Assembly (NCBI RefSeq): GCF_945956895.1
Contig: NZ_CAMFJF010000006.1
Span: forward strand, 99,366 to 163,365
DNA from: an uncultured Allobosea sp.
Lineage (GTDB): Bacteria > Pseudomonadota > Alphaproteobacteria > Rhizobiales > Beijerinckiaceae
Length of the DNA: 64,000 nt
Direction: 5' to 3'
Each line of letters opens with the position of its first letter. Positions within the stretch are counted from its first letter, which is position 1. Below, piece by piece: positions 36,215 to 45,526 of this stretch. The position numbers were made by a program, and so were the translations under genes. The notes under the pieces are model-generated. The model ran no database searches and was not told the origin of the DNA. It saw only the letters and a list, made by a program, of their open reading frames with translations.

Positions 36215-37368
36215 GCGCCTCCGTCCTGATCGCAGTGACGCATCTGCTCGGTAGCGGCCATCTGGTCCGGGCTGCGAATCTGGCGCGGGCGCTGGCGCAA
36301 GGTGGGTTTGCCGTGACGCTGGCCAGTGGCGGCGTACCGTTGCGCGCGATGGACGGCGAGCCCTTCGCCTTCGTGCAATTGCCTGTCATCAGGACCGAAG
36401 GCACCGATTTCCGCACGCTGCTCGACGAAGCGGGCCAGCCGATCGAGCCGCAGCGCAAGGCCGTTCGCATCGCCATGCTGGAAGAACTGGCTGCGCGGCT
36501 GCGGCCCGATGTCGTGATCGCCGAGCATTTCCCCTTCGGTCGGCGGCAATTGGCCGAGGAGTTCCTGTCGCTGATCGCGGCGGCGAAGACGGCAAGGCCC
36601 GAGGCACTTGTGCTCTCCTCGGTGCGCGACGTGCTGGTGACGCCGCGTTCTGACCGGATCGCCGAGGCCGAAGAGCGGATCGCCGGGCTGTTCGATGCTG
36701 TCTTGGTCCATGGCGATGCCGGCTTCCTGTCGCTCGACCGGTCATGGCCGGTCGGGGAGGGGCTTGCCGAAAAGCTGCGCTATACCGGCTACCTCGCCGA
36801 TGACCGGCCGGCCGGCACCGTGCAGGAAAATGGCGAGGTCATCGTCTCGGGCGGCGGCTCGGCCGCCGCCCTGCCGCTTTTCGCCTGCGCGGTCGCGGCG
36901 GCGCGCCTCGATCGCTCCGGGCGCCGCTGGCGGCTTCTCGCCGGGCGAGGCATGACGGATTCCGATCTCGCCTTGCTCGCGGCTGAAGCTCCGGAGAAGG
37001 TCGTAATCGAGCGGGCGCGGCCGGACTTTCCCGCATTGCTCGCCGGTTGCACGGTCTCGATCAGCCAGGCCGGCTACAATACCGTGCTCGACCTCGTTGC
37101 GGCCGGCCGGCCGGCGATCGTCGTGCCCTTCGATGCCGGCAACGAGACCGAGCAGACGGTCCGGGCCGAGGCGATGGAACGGGCGGGGTTGGCTCGGTGC
37201 TTCCGCTTGTCCGGCGATTTCGTCGGGGATGCGGTGGCCCTGGCGGATGCTGTCGGCGAGGCCATCGGCGCCCAGCCGCCGGCCTTGCCGATCGATCGGG
37301 ACGGCGCGGCCCGCTCGGCAGCGATCGTGAAGGAACTCCTCGCGGAGGCGAGACCTTCCGAACGGTGA
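36211..37368 (+). CDS. MurG/GT28-like glycosyltransferase
   Basis: 385 aa. The N-terminal domain begins SVLIAVTHLLGSGHLVRAAN, with the GxGH loop. The C-terminal domain has EVIVSGGGSAAALPLFACAV, TVSISQAGYNTVLDLVAAGR and PAIVVPFDAGNETEQTVRAE. It is the same fold class as the protein at 18574, so two related enzymes flank the degenerate ABC/cyclase module. It ends a three-gene coupled operon (methyltransferase, GT4, GT28-like). Specific sugars are unknown. Confidence 0.78.
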   Translation: MSASVLIAVTHLLGSGHLVRAANLARALAQGGFAVTLASGGVPLRAMDGEPFAFVQLPVIRTEGTDFRTLLDEAGQPIEPQRKAVRIAMLEELAARLRPDVVIAEHFPFGRRQLAEEFLSLIAAAKTARPEALVLSSVRDVLVTPRSDRIAEAEERIAGLFDAVLVHGDAGFLSLDRSWPVGEGLAEKLRYTGYLADDRPAGTVQENGEVIVSGGGSAAALPLFACAVAAARLDRSGRRWRLLAGRGMTDSDLALLAAEAPEKVVIERARPDFPALLAGCTVSISQAGYNTVLDLVAAGRPAIVVPFDAGNETEQTVRAEAMERAGLARCFRLSGDFVGDAVALADAVGEAIGAQPPALPIDRDGAARSAAIVKELLAEARPSER

Positions 37369-37517
37369 GCCGGCATGCCCTTTGCGAGGGCCGGGGTGCA
37401 GCTTTGCGAATTGCCGCTTCCGGTCTTTCGCTCTAATGAGGGACGATCCGCCTCCCTCTTCGGTCGGCTCTGGGTTAACCGGCGAATTCCGGTCATGGCC
37501 CCGCGCCTGGAGACAAG

Positions 37518-38504
37518 ATGATGACGACGACGACTGCGCCCGGCCTGCCCGACATGAAGCTGTCGGTGCGCCAGACTTTCGGGATCGATTCGGATCTCGA
37601 AGTGCCGGCCTTCTCCGCAGCCGATCCGCATGTGCCGGACCTCGATCCCGATTACCGCTTCGACCGCGACACCACGATCGCGATCCTGGCCGGCTTCGCG
37701 CATAACCGACGCGTCATGATCTCGGGCTATCACGGCACCGGCAAGTCGACCCATATCGAGCAGGTCGCCGCCCGCCTCAACTGGCCCTGCGTCCGCGTCA
37801 ACCTCGACAGCCACGTCTCGCGCCTCGACCTCGTCGGCAAGGACGCGATCGTGCTGAAGGAAGGCAAGCAGATCACCGAGTTCCAGGACGGCATCCTGCC
37901 CTGGGCGCTGCAGAACAACATCGCGCTCGTCTTCGACGAATACGATGCCGGCCGCCCGGACGTGATGTTCGTGATCCAGCGCGTGCTGGAACAGTCCGGC
38001 AAGCTGACGCTGCTCGACCAGAAGCGCGTCATCCGCCCGCATCCCGCCTTCCGGCTGTTCGCCACCGCCAACACGGTCGGCCTCGGCGACACGTCCGGCC
38101 TCTATCACGGCACCCAGCAGATCAACCAGGGCCAGATGGACCGCTGGTCGATCGTCACCACGCTGAACTACCTGCCGCATGACAACGAAGTCGCGATCGT
38201 CCTGGCGAAGTCGAAGCACTACCAGAGCACGCCGGACGGCAAGGACGTCGTCAACAAGATGGTCCGCGTCGCCGATCTTACCCGCAACGCCTTCATGAAC
38301 GGCGATCTCTCGACCGTGATGAGCCCGCGCACGGTCATCACCTGGGCCGAGAACGCGGCGATCTTCGGCGATATCGGCTTCGCTTTCCGCGTGACCTTCC
38401 TGAACAAGTGCGACGAGATGGAGCGCACGCTGGTAGCCGAGTTTTTCCAGCGCTCCTTCGGCAAGGAACTGCCGGAGAGCGCCGCGAACGTGGTGCTCAG
38501 CTAA
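37518..38504 (+). CDS. cobS: CobS, aerobic cobaltochelatase AAA+ subunit
   Basis: 328-aa AAA+ ATPase of the CobNST complex, which inserts cobalt into hydrogenobyrinic acid a,c-diamide. The N-terminus [20 protein letters not shown] is family-typical. Walker A is [19 protein letters not shown], Walker B is [17 protein letters not shown], and sensor-like [19 protein letters not shown] follows. GGAG lies 7 bases before the ATG. cobT lies 788 bp downstream with two small genes between. cobN is not in the window. Confidence 0.97.
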   Translation: MMTTTTAPGLPDMKLSVRQTFGIDSDLEVPAFSAADPHVPDLDPDYRFDRDTTIAILAGFAHNRRVMISGYHGTGKSTHIEQVAARLNWPCVRVNLDSHVSRLDLVGKDAIVLKEGKQITEFQDGILPWALQNNIALVFDEYDAGRPDVMFVIQRVLEQSGKLTLLDQKRVIRPHPAFRLFATANTVGLGDTSGLYHGTQQINQGQMDRWSIVTTLNYLPHDNEVAIVLAKSKHYQSTPDGKDVVNKMVRVADLTRNAFMNGDLSTVMSPRTVITWAENAAIFGDIGFAFRVTFLNKCDEMERTLVAEFFQRSFGKELPESAANVVLS

Positions 38505-38520
38505 CGAGAGGACACGCGCC

Positions 38521-38871
38521 ATGGCGCAGTATCAGGGAAGCTGCCATTGCGGGCGGGTCGCCTACGAGGTCGAGGCCGATCTCGGGAAGACGCTCACCTG
38601 CAACTGCTCCTACTGCCAGCGCCGTGGCTCGATCCTCGCGTTCTCGCCCGCCAGCGCCTTCACCCTGACCAAGGGCGAGGATGCGCTGACCGAGTACCGC
38701 TTCCACACGCAGAAGATCCAGCATCTGTTCTGCGAGACCTGCGGCATCGAGGCCTTCGCTCGGGCGAACGGACCCGACGGCACGCCGATGGTCGCGGTCA
38801 ATGTCCGCTGCCTTGGCGGCGTCGAGCCGACCGAATTGTCGCCGACGCCGTACGACGGGCGTTCGCGCTAG
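38521..38871 (+). CDS. GFA-family (CENP-V/GFA) zinc protein
   Basis: 116-aa member of the glutathione-dependent formaldehyde-activating-like fold. Zinc-binding cysteines are visible in GSCHCGRVAYEVEAD, LTCNCSYCQRRGS and FCETCGIEAFARANG. These proteins are usually annotated by homology, and the true substrate is seldom known. It begins 16 bp after cobS, and the GNAT gene follows 8 bp later, so it probably belongs to the cobS-cobT transcript. Any cobalamin-related role is inference from position. Confidence 0.88.
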   Translation: MAQYQGSCHCGRVAYEVEADLGKTLTCNCSYCQRRGSILAFSPASAFTLTKGEDALTEYRFHTQKIQHLFCETCGIEAFARANGPDGTPMVAVNVRCLGGVEPTELSPTPYDGRSR

Positions 38872-38879
38872 GAGGGGTT

Positions 38880-39296
38880 GTGGTCGCGATCACGGTCGAG
38901 CCCGAGCAGGACGAGACGCGTGCCGCCGTGCTGCGTGGCCTGAGCGCCCATAACCAGGTCCGGGTCGGCCCCCGCAACGGCACGCCGCTGACGATCAGCC
39001 TGCGCGCTGCGGATGGCACGATCCTCGGCGGGCTGGTCGGCGAGCTGAAATGGGAATGGCTACATGTCGATCTGTTCTGGATCGATGAAAGCCAGCGGGG
39101 CACAGGGCAGGGCGCGGCCATCATGGCTGAGGCCGAGCAGCAGGCGAGGGATTACGGCGCGCGCGGCGTCTATCTCTCGACGATGAGCATCCAGGCGCCG
39201 GGGTTCTATCCCCGGCTCGGTTATCGCGAGTGCGGCCGGATGGAGGACTATCCGGTGGCCGGTCAAACGCTCCATCATTTCACGAAGGCGCTATGA
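38880..39296 (+). CDS. GNAT-family N-acetyltransferase
   Basis: 138 aa from GTG 38880, preceded by AGGAGG with short spacing. The acetyl-CoA-binding loop is [20 protein letters not shown] (Q/R-x-x-G-x-G/A). [20 protein letters not shown] near the end is typical of small GNATs. The acceptor is unknown. It sits between GFA and cobT, and its stop overlaps the cobT start (ATGA). The track of in-frame sequence before the GTG belongs to the other frame of the GFA gene. Confidence 0.82.
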   Translation: MVAITVEPEQDETRAAVLRGLSAHNQVRVGPRNGTPLTISLRAADGTILGGLVGELKWEWLHVDLFWIDESQRGTGQGAAIMAEAEQQARDYGARGVYLSTMSIQAPGFYPRLGYRECGRMEDYPVAGQTLHHFTKAL

Positions 39297-41185
39297 GTAT
39301 CTCGAACCGGAAGCCAGGAACGCCGAAGGAAGCCCCGGCCGAGCCGCTGAAGCGGGCGATCTCGGGCGCGATGAAGGCGATCGCACGCAAGCCGGAGATG
39401 GAAATCGTCTTCGCCGCCGACAAGCCCTCGCTCGTGGGCGAGCGGGCGCGTCTGCCCGAGCCGCCGCGCAAGCTCAGCCCCGGCGATGTCGCGATCCTGC
39501 GCGGCCATGCCGATTCGATGGCGCTCCGGCTCGCCTGCCATGACGCCGCGATCCACCGCCGCACCGCACCGGAAGGCGATGCGGCCCGTGCCGTGTTCGA
39601 CGCTGTCGAGCAGGCCCGTGTCGAATCGATCGGCTCGCGGCGGATGTCGGGCATGGCCGGCAACATCACCGCCATGCTGGAGGACCGCTATCATCGCGGC
39701 GGGCGCTACGAGGAGATCACCGACCGGGCCGACGCGCCGCTGGAGGATGCACTCGCCCTGATGGTGCGCGAGCGGCTGACGGGCCTGAAGCCGCCGAAGG
39801 CGGCCGAGAAGGTCGTCGAGCTCTGGCGAGAGCAGATCGAGGCCAAGGCCGGCTCGGAACTCGATCGGCTGACGAAGACGATCGAGGACCAGCGCGGCTT
39901 TGCCCGCACGGTGCGCGACATGCTGGCCGCGCTCGACATGGCAGAGCAGACCGCGCAGGGCGACGAATCCGAGGAGGACGAGGACAACCAGGACCAGTCT
40001 TCCGAGGACCAGCAGCAGCAGGAAGGCGAATCCGAGCAGGAGAGCGGCGCCGACCGCTCCGAGGTCGAAGTCAGCGAGGATGCGACCGAGGAATTGCAGG
40101 AGGGTGCCTCCGAGGCGACCGACGCGCCGGCCGGCGACTGGGACGAGGAGGACGAGAACTCCGAATCCGAGGAGGCCGGCGAGGCGCCGCGTCCGCGCGA
40201 GAGCCGCGGCAACGAGCGGCCGCAGACTGACTACAAGGCCTATACCCAGAAGTTCGACGAGGTCGTCACGGCCGAGGAGCTCTGCGACGCCGAGGAATTG
40301 ACGCGCCTGCGCGCCTATCTCGACAAGCAGCTCGCCCATCTCCAGGGCGTGGTCGCGCGCCTCGCCAACCGCTTGCAGCGCCGCCTGATGGCGCAGCAGA
40401 ACCGTACCTGGGAGTTCGACCTGGAGGAAGGCGCGCTCGACCCGGCCCGCCTGCCGCGCATCATCCTCGATCCGTTCCAGCCGCTCTCCTTCCGGCAGGA
40501 ATCGGACACGAATTTCCGCGACACGGTTGTCACCCTGCTGATCGACAATTCCGGCTCGATGCGTGGCCGGCCGATCACGGTCGCGGCGACCTGCGCCGAC
40601 ATTCTCGCCCGGACGCTGGAGCGTTGCGGCGTCAAGGTCGAATTGCTCGGCTTCACGACGCGCGCCTGGAAGGGCGGCCTGTCACGCGAGGCCTGGCTGC
40701 AATCGGGCAAGCCGGCCAATCCCGGCCGCCTCAACGACCTCCGCCACATCATCTACAAGGCGGCGGACGCGCCCTGGCGGCGCGCGCGCAAGAATCTCGG
40801 CCTGATGATGCGCGAGGGGCTGCTCAAGGAGAATATCGACGGCGAGGCGCTGGATTGGGCGCATAAGCGCATTCTCGGCCGGCCCGAGCAGCGCAAGATC
40901 CTGATGGTGATCTCGGACGGCGCGCCGGTCGACGATTCCACCCTCTCGGTCAATGCCGGCAACTATCTCGAGCGGCATCTGCGCCATATCATTGCCGAGA
41001 TTGAGACGCGCTCGCCGGTCGAGCTCATCGCCATCGGCATCGGCCATGACGTGACACGCTACTATCGCCGCGCCGTGACGATCGTCGACGCGGAGGAACT
41101 GGGCGGGGTGATGACCGAGAAGCTCGCCGAGCTCTTCGAAGAGGACGGGCCCGCGGGCTCCGGTTCCAAGCGCCGCGGGCACTGA
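39293..41185 (+). CDS. cobT: CobT, aerobic cobaltochelatase subunit
   Basis: 630 aa from ATG 39293 (overlapping the GNAT stop). The N-terminal part carries [21 protein letters not shown] long acidic Glu/Asp/Gln/Ser-rich linker lies at about 223-310 (with [20 protein letters not shown]). The C-terminal von Willebrand A domain has the MIDAS motif [13 protein letters not shown] and [16 protein letters not shown]. Length matches CobT of rhizobia. It acts with CobS as the AAA+ motor of cobalt chelation. Confidence 0.97.
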   Translation: MSISNRKPGTPKEAPAEPLKRAISGAMKAIARKPEMEIVFAADKPSLVGERARLPEPPRKLSPGDVAILRGHADSMALRLACHDAAIHRRTAPEGDAARAVFDAVEQARVESIGSRRMSGMAGNITAMLEDRYHRGGRYEEITDRADAPLEDALALMVRERLTGLKPPKAAEKVVELWREQIEAKAGSELDRLTKTIEDQRGFARTVRDMLAALDMAEQTAQGDESEEDEDNQDQSSEDQQQQEGESEQESGADRSEVEVSEDATEELQEGASEATDAPAGDWDEEDENSESEEAGEAPRPRESRGNERPQTDYKAYTQKFDEVVTAEELCDAEELTRLRAYLDKQLAHLQGVVARLANRLQRRLMAQQNRTWEFDLEEGALDPARLPRIILDPFQPLSFRQESDTNFRDTVVTLLIDNSGSMRGRPITVAATCADILARTLERCGVKVELLGFTTRAWKGGLSREAWLQSGKPANPGRLNDLRHIIYKAADAPWRRARKNLGLMMREGLLKENIDGEALDWAHKRILGRPEQRKILMVISDGAPVDDSTLSVNAGNYLERHLRHIIAEIETRSPVELIAIGIGHDVTRYYRRAVTIVDAEELGGVMTEKLAELFEEDGPAGSGSKRRGH

Positions 41186-42183
41186 TGCGTCTCACGCGCC
41201 GCGCCGCGCTGGCAGGGCTCGGCGCGCTCGTGCTGCCCGGTGCGGCGCGTGCGGCGGAGCAGACCCGCTTCCCCGTCGGGATTTCGGCACGGCCGCTCTC
41301 TGCCTTCGAGCCGCGCCGGCCGGAGCAGCGCCGCTTCGGCGCGCTGCAGTTCCGCAGTGGGCTCGTGCTCTCGTCCGGCCATCCGCGCTTCGGCGGCTTT
41401 TCGGGCCTCGCGCGCCTGAATGGCGGGCGCGATCTCGTCGCGGTGACGGATCGTGGCTACTGGCTGACCGCGAAGGTCGCTTCCAGCAACGGCAAGCTGA
41501 GCGGGCTCGACGAGGTCGAGATGGCGGCGATTCTCGGCGGCTCCGGCCGGCCGCTTGTGCGCTCGGGGCTCTACGACACGGAAAGCCTCTGCATCCATGA
41601 TGGCACGGCGTTCGTCGGGATCGAGCGGAAGCACGAGATCGCCCGCTTCGACTGGGCGCGCGACGGCGTCGAGGCGCGTGCGCGGCCCGTGCCGGTGCCG
41701 CCCGAGATCAAGCGCCTGCCGCGCAATCGCGGGCTGGAGGCGCTCGGCGTGATCCCTGCGGGGCCGTTGAAGGGGGCGCTGGTCGCGATTGCGGAACGTT
41801 CCGGCAAGGAGAACGAGCCGACGCTCGGCGCCATTCTCGGCGGTCCCCAGCCCGGCCTGTTCAAGGTTACCAGGCATGACGGCTACGACATCACCGATCT
41901 CGCCTTCCTGCCCTCCGGCGACCTGCTGGTGCTGGAGCGTTGGTATCAGCCGCTGCGGGGCGTCGGTATGCGGATCAGGCGAATCGTTGGCCGCGACATC
42001 CGGCCGGGCGCGCTGGTGGATGGACAGCGCCTGATCGAGGCCGATCTCGGCTTCGAGATCGATAACATGGAGGGGTTGTCGGTCCATCAGGAGCAGGGGC
42101 GTACGATCCTCACCCTGATCTCGGACGACAATTTCTCGTTCCTCCAGCGCACGGTCCTGCTGGAATTCGAGCTGCTTCCGTAG
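41185..42183 (+). CDS. Esterase-like phytase-family secreted protein
   Basis: 332 aa, start ATG overlapping the cobT stop (TGATG). The N-terminus LTRRAALAGLGALVLPGAAR is a Tat-like signal. The mature part is a beta-propeller-like domain of the esterase-like activity of phytase family, with FGGFSGLARLNGGRDLVAVT, YDTESLCIHDGTAFVGIERK, GLEALGVIPAGPLKGALVAI and DNMEGLSVHQEQGRTILTLI. Enzymatic activity of this family is poorly defined. Its coupling to cobT is positional only. Confidence 0.85.
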   Translation: MRLTRRAALAGLGALVLPGAARAAEQTRFPVGISARPLSAFEPRRPEQRRFGALQFRSGLVLSSGHPRFGGFSGLARLNGGRDLVAVTDRGYWLTAKVASSNGKLSGLDEVEMAAILGGSGRPLVRSGLYDTESLCIHDGTAFVGIERKHEIARFDWARDGVEARARPVPVPPEIKRLPRNRGLEALGVIPAGPLKGALVAIAERSGKENEPTLGAILGGPQPGLFKVTRHDGYDITDLAFLPSGDLLVLERWYQPLRGVGMRIRRIVGRDIRPGALVDGQRLIEADLGFEIDNMEGLSVHQEQGRTILTLISDDNFSFLQRTVLLEFELLP

Positions 42184-42194
42184 AGGATGCCCCT

Positions 42195-42293
42195 CCGTCA
42201 TTGCGAGGAGCGGAGCGACGAAGCAATCCGGGGGACTGGGTTGAACGGTTCGACCCAGTCCCCTGGATTGCTTCGCTTCGCTCGCAATGACGG
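42195..42293. repeat. intergenic palindrome (family B, copy 1)
   Basis: CCGTCATTGCGAGGAGC at the left is mirrored by GCTCGCAATGACGG at the right, with internal mirrored GAAGCAATCC/GGATTGCTTC and ACTGGG/CCCAGT. The same element occurs at 52877-52978 and 53313-53403. It lies between the phytase-like gene and rpmB. Confidence 0.88.
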
Positions 42294-42317
42294 CGGAGCG
42301 TGTGCCAAGCCCAAACG

Positions 42318-42345
42318 AAAAAAGCGGCCTTGCGGCCGCTTCCTT
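42318..42345 (-). terminator. rho-independent terminator of rpmB
   Basis: On the minus strand AAGCGGCC, loop GCAA, GGCCGCTT is followed by a T-run (TTTTTTCG). It begins about 20 bp after the rpmB stop. A strong standard terminator. Confidence 0.85.
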
Positions 42346-42367
42346 CAAACCCGGAGAGGCTAACCGC

Positions 42368-42655
42368 TCAGTTGGCGGCGAGCTTCTTCTCGAGGTCGCG
42401 CTTCAGCGAAGCCGCGCCGGTCGAGAGGTCGCCGGCCGCAGCCTTGAGCAGGAAGGCGTCGAGGCCGCCGCGATGCTCGACCGAACGCAGGGCGTTGGCC
42501 GAAACGCGCAGGCGCACCGAACGGCCGAGCGCGTCCGACTGCAGCGTGACGTTCACGAGGTTCGGACGGAAGACGGTCTTCGTCTTGCGGTTCGAGTGGC
42601 TGACGAGGTGGCCGGTGAGGGTGGCTTTCCCGGTCAGTTCGCAACGGCGGGCCAT
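42368..42655 (-). CDS. rpmB: 50S ribosomal protein L28
   Basis: 95-aa ribosomal protein starting [20 protein letters not shown] at ATG 42655; the open frame upstream is leader sequence. [20 protein letters not shown] and [14 protein letters not shown] are typical of L28. The C-terminus is slightly long, as in alphaproteobacteria. A terminator follows, and a terminator-like hairpin precedes the gene in its leader. Confidence 0.98.
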   Translation of the reverse strand: MARRCELTGKATLTGHLVSHSNRKTKTVFRPNLVNVTLQSDALGRSVRLRVSANALRSVEHRGGLDAFLLKAAAGDLSTGAASLKRDLEKKLAAN

Positions 42656-42690
42656 GATATCGTTCCTTACGTTCCCGGGGGCGCTCAAAC

Positions 42691-42716
42691 AAAAAAACCG
42701 ACACGCGACGTGCCGG
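42691..42716 (-). promoter_or_regulatory. terminator-like hairpin in the rpmB leader (possible attenuator)
   Basis: Minus strand: CCGGCACG, loop TCG, CGTGTCGG (8-bp stem, one G-T pair) followed by T7 and then G-TTT, 36-61 nt upstream of the rpmB ATG. No minus-strand gene ends nearby, because DUF3108 is divergent, so it most likely acts on the rpmB transcript itself. Confidence 0.5.
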
Positions 42717-42943
42717 CGAGCACCGGAAGTCAATTTGAAGTCGGGGTTCCATAGCCAAGGGCGCGGCCTGCGTCAAGGAAAACTCCGGCAAGCCGTTCAC
42801 ATCCCCTTCAGCGTTAACGGGGTGTAAAGATCGCGGTCCGATGCTTCAACCGGCCGTCGCTTCGCTGCGCGGGGAAGGCGGTCACGATTCGGGCCGATTC
42901 AGAGTGCATTCAGCGCAGGATCGCGCCGTCCCGGAGACAATGG

Positions 42944-43753
42944 ATGAAGTCCGCCGTCGCATCGTCCCTCGCGGGCCTCGTCCTCGCCGCCTGTCTGGGC
43001 GCTGGGGTCAACGCGGCCTCGCTCGACGCGCGCTATGATGTTTCGCTCCTGGGAATCACCCTGGGCACGGCGAGCCTCAGCGGCGGCATCGACAATTCCG
43101 GCTACAAGCTCGACATGTCGGCGAAGCTCACAGGGATAGCCGGTGGCGTCACGGGCGGGCGCGGCTCGGGCGCGGCGACGGGCACGCTCGTCGGTGGCAG
43201 GCTCGCGCCGAAGACCTTTGCGGTCAGCTCGGCCAATTCCAGCGAGAGCCGGACGGTGCGGATGGCGCTGGCCGAAGGCGCCGTCGCCGGCATCGATATC
43301 GAGCCGCCGATCGACGAGAAGCCGGATCGCGTGCCGCTCAACGAGGGGCACAAGCGCAATATCCTCGACCCGCTCAGCGCCTTCCTGATGCCGGTCAACG
43401 GCAAGGGCAAGGACGGCGCCTGCAACCGCACGCTGCCGATCTTCGACGGCGCGGCGCGCTACGACATCAAGCTGTCGAGCGCCGGCACCCGCAACGTGAA
43501 GCTCGAAGGCTACAGCGGCCCGGTCTCGATCTGCCAGGCGCGCTTCGTGCCGATCGCCGGCCACCGCGCGCTCCGGCCCAGCACCAAGTTCATGGCGGAG
43601 AACCGGGACATCACGACCTGGCTCGCGCCGATCGCGGGCACCGATGTGATGGTGCCGGTGCGCATCTCCGTGAAGACGATGATCGGCACGGCCGTGATCG
43701 AAGCGTCGAGCTTCAAGGTCGATCCCGGCGTGACCGCCAGCGCGCGGAATTGA
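42944..43753 (+). CDS. DUF3108 periplasmic protein
   Basis: 269 aa with a clear signal peptide (MKSAVASSLAGLVLAACLGA, cleavage near NA-A). A GGAG lies 7 bases before the ATG. The mature domain is the DUF3108 beta-rich fold, starting LDARYDVSLLGITLGTASLS and ending VRISVKTMIGTAVIEASSF. Function is unknown; the fold suggests lipid or envelope binding. It is divergent from rpmB with a 288-bp gap that holds no gene. A palindrome follows it. Confidence 0.85.
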   Translation: MKSAVASSLAGLVLAACLGAGVNAASLDARYDVSLLGITLGTASLSGGIDNSGYKLDMSAKLTGIAGGVTGGRGSGAATGTLVGGRLAPKTFAVSSANSSESRTVRMALAEGAVAGIDIEPPIDEKPDRVPLNEGHKRNILDPLSAFLMPVNGKGKDGACNRTLPIFDGAARYDIKLSSAGTRNVKLEGYSGPVSICQARFVPIAGHRALRPSTKFMAENRDITTWLAPIAGTDVMVPVRISVKTMIGTAVIEASSFKVDPGVTASARN

Positions 43754-43764
43754 CCGCCCTGGCG

Positions 43765-43858
43765 GTCATGCTCGGGCTTGACCCGAGCATCTCGAAAACC
43801 AGTGCTTTCTGGTCATGAGATTCTCGGGCCTGCGCTTCGCTTCGCCCGAGAATGACGC
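43765..43858. repeat. intergenic palindromic element (family C)
   Basis: GTCATGCTCGGGCTTGACCC, the mirrored CCGAGCAT, and later ATTCTCGGGC/GCCCGAGAAT with ATGAC at the end form nested palindromes. The GTCATGCTCGGGCTTG start is a common alphaproteobacterial intergenic repeat. It lies between the convergent DUF3108 and aminotransferase genes. Confidence 0.75.
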
Positions 43859-43890
43859 GCTGAGCGGGCCATGACGCGGCGCTTAGCTTC

Positions 43891-45075
43891 TCAGGCCGCC
43901 TTCGCCGTGCTGAGGAAGGTCTTCATCCGCTCCAGCGCCCTCTCGATGTTCTCCAGCGAGTTGGCATAGGAGAGGCGGATATAGCCTTCGCCATGGACGC
44001 CGAAATCGGGGCCGCCGATGGTGGCGACGCCGGTTTCCTCCAGCAGGGCCGAGGCCAGCTTCTTCGCCTTCCAGCCGGTCTGCGAGACGTTCGGGAAGGC
44101 GTAGAAGGCGCCCTTGGGCTCGATGCAGGAGACGCCGGGCAGGCCGTTCAGGCCCTTGACCACCGCTTTCCGGCGCCGGTCGAATTCCGCCAGCATCATG
44201 TGCACCGCGTCCTGCGGGCCGGTGAGAGCCGCCAGCCCCGCCCATTGCGCGGGGGCGTTGACGCAGGAATGCGAGTTCACCGCGAGCTTGCGGGCATTGT
44301 CGAGCAAGGGCTTCGGCCAGACCGAGTAGCCGAGCCGCCAGCCGGTCATGGCGTAGGTCTTCGACCAGCCGTTGAGCAGGATCAGCCGGTCGCGGATTTC
44401 CGGATAGCTGAGAAGGCAGACATGCTTCTCGCCGTCATAGACCATCTGGTCGTAGATCTCGTCCGACATCACCGCGACATCTGGGAACTTGGCGAGCCCG
44501 GCGACGAGCTTGTCGATCTCGGCCTTGGGCGTGACGCCGCCGGTCGGGTTCGCCGGCGAGTTGATGATCAGCAGCCGGGTTTTCGGCGTGATCAGCGCCA
44601 GCGTCTCCTCGGCCGAGAAAGCGAAGCCGTTCTCCTCGCGGATCGGCACCGGGATCGGCGTCGCGCCGGTGTATTCGATCATCGAGCGGTAGATCGGGAA
44701 GCCGGGGTCCGGATAGAGGATCTCGGCGCCGGGCTCACCGAACATCAGGATCGCCATGAACATGGTGACCTTGCCGCCGGGCACGATCATCACGCTCTCG
44801 GGCGAGACTTCGACATCGAAGCGCTTGTGCAGGTCGGCGGCGACCGCCTCGCGCAGGGGCAGTATACCGTTGGCCGGGGTGTAGCCGTGATGGCCGTCGC
44901 GTAGCGCCTTCACCGCCGCTTCGACGATATGGTCCGGCGTCGAAAAGTCCGGCTGGCCGATGCCGAGATTGATGATGTCCTTGCCCTGGCGCTGCAATTC
45001 GGTGGCGCGGGCCAGCACGGCGAAGGCGTTCTCCTCGCCGATGCGGGAGAAGGAGGGGACGACGTGAAGGGTCAT
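43891..45075 (-). CDS. PLP-dependent aminotransferase (aspartate aminotransferase-like)
   Basis: 394-aa fold-type I aminotransferase. The cofactor lysine lies in NGWSKTYAMTGWRLGYSVWP. The substrate-binding INSPANPTGGVTPKAEIDKL and the glycine-rich VPGGKVTMFMAIL region are present. A conserved Arg near the end (GEGYIRLSYANSLENIERAL) binds the alpha-carboxylate. It transfers amino groups between amino and keto acids. The exact amino acid (aspartate or another) cannot be read from sequence. Single gene. Confidence 0.93.
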   Translation of the reverse strand: MTLHVVPSFSRIGEENAFAVLARATELQRQGKDIINLGIGQPDFSTPDHIVEAAVKALRDGHHGYTPANGILPLREAVAADLHKRFDVEVSPESVMIVPGGKVTMFMAILMFGEPGAEILYPDPGFPIYRSMIEYTGATPIPVPIREENGFAFSAEETLALITPKTRLLIINSPANPTGGVTPKAEIDKLVAGLAKFPDVAVMSDEIYDQMVYDGEKHVCLLSYPEIRDRLILLNGWSKTYAMTGWRLGYSVWPKPLLDNARKLAVNSHSCVNAPAQWAGLAALTGPQDAVHMMLAEFDRRRKAVVKGLNGLPGVSCIEPKGAFYAFPNVSQTGWKAKKLASALLEETGVATIGGPDFGVHGEGYIRLSYANSLENIERALERMKTFLSTAKAA

Positions 45076-45120
45076 GGCGCGTTTCCTCGGCGGCAGTTCT
45101 CGGATCCCGCTGGAACCTCA

Positions 45121-45271
45121 CCGTCATTCCGGGGCAGGCCGAAGGCCTGAGCCCGGAAACCAGAACCGAGACGGTGCGTTACGACGCGCGTCCGTTCGGT
45201 CCGCGGCTTGCGAGAAACCGCATCGGTTCTGGGTTCCGGGCTCGCCGCTGCGCGGCGCCCCGGAATGACGG
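45121..45271. repeat. intergenic palindromic element (family D)
   Basis: CCGTCATTCCGGGGC at the left is mirrored by GCCCCGGAATGACGG at the right. Nested GCCCGGAA...CCAGAACCGA / TCGGTTCTGG...TTCCGGGC arms lie between. About 151 bp in total. Confidence 0.85.
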
Positions 45272-45375
45272 CGCAGATGGCTGCGGCATCATCGGTGTCG
45301 AAATCTTCAGATGCCTGTCTTGGCGCCAAACCGGCATGGCTGGCAAGCGCGGGCGACGCATCGTAGGATTGTTGC

Positions 45376-45410
45376 ATGCTGCATACAGCATGATTAAATA
45401 GTATGACTAT
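45376..45410. promoter_or_regulatory. candidate GntR-type operator pair
   Basis: TAGTATGACTA (45399-45409) matches the T-N-GT-N3-AC-N-A consensus of FadR-subfamily GntR repressors. The neighbouring ATGCTG-CATA-CAGCAT (45376-45391) is a second inverted repeat. They lie 117-151 bp before the dehydratase gene. No GntR gene is in the window. Confidence 0.4.
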
Positions 45411-45462
45411 CAGTCAGATTGGGCCTTGCCGAGCCGCAGGCGATGGGCATGATGGCTAGTCT

Positions 45463-45473
45463 CAAATCGTTTG
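45463..45473. promoter_or_regulatory. CAAATCGTTTG site, shared with 47688
   Basis: Small inverted repeat with CAAA/TTTG arms. Its core AAATCGTTT recurs in reverse complement at 47688-47696, just before the next gene of the pathway. It could be an operator for both genes. Confidence 0.35.
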
Positions 45474-45526
45474 AATGAGAGATCGGCAAGCGGCCGCCAG
45501 CGCCGCGCCGAACGAGAGGAAACGAG

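Larger units (their letters stand above)
45076..45526. other. 451-bp intergenic region with repeat and operator-like sites
   Basis: Divergent promoter region between the aminotransferase and the dehydratase. It holds a family D palindrome (45121-45271), an ATGCTGCATACAGCAT near-palindrome (45376-45391), ATAGTATGACTAT (45398-45410) and CAAATCGTTTG (45463-45473). No gene is convincing here. Confidence 0.6.
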
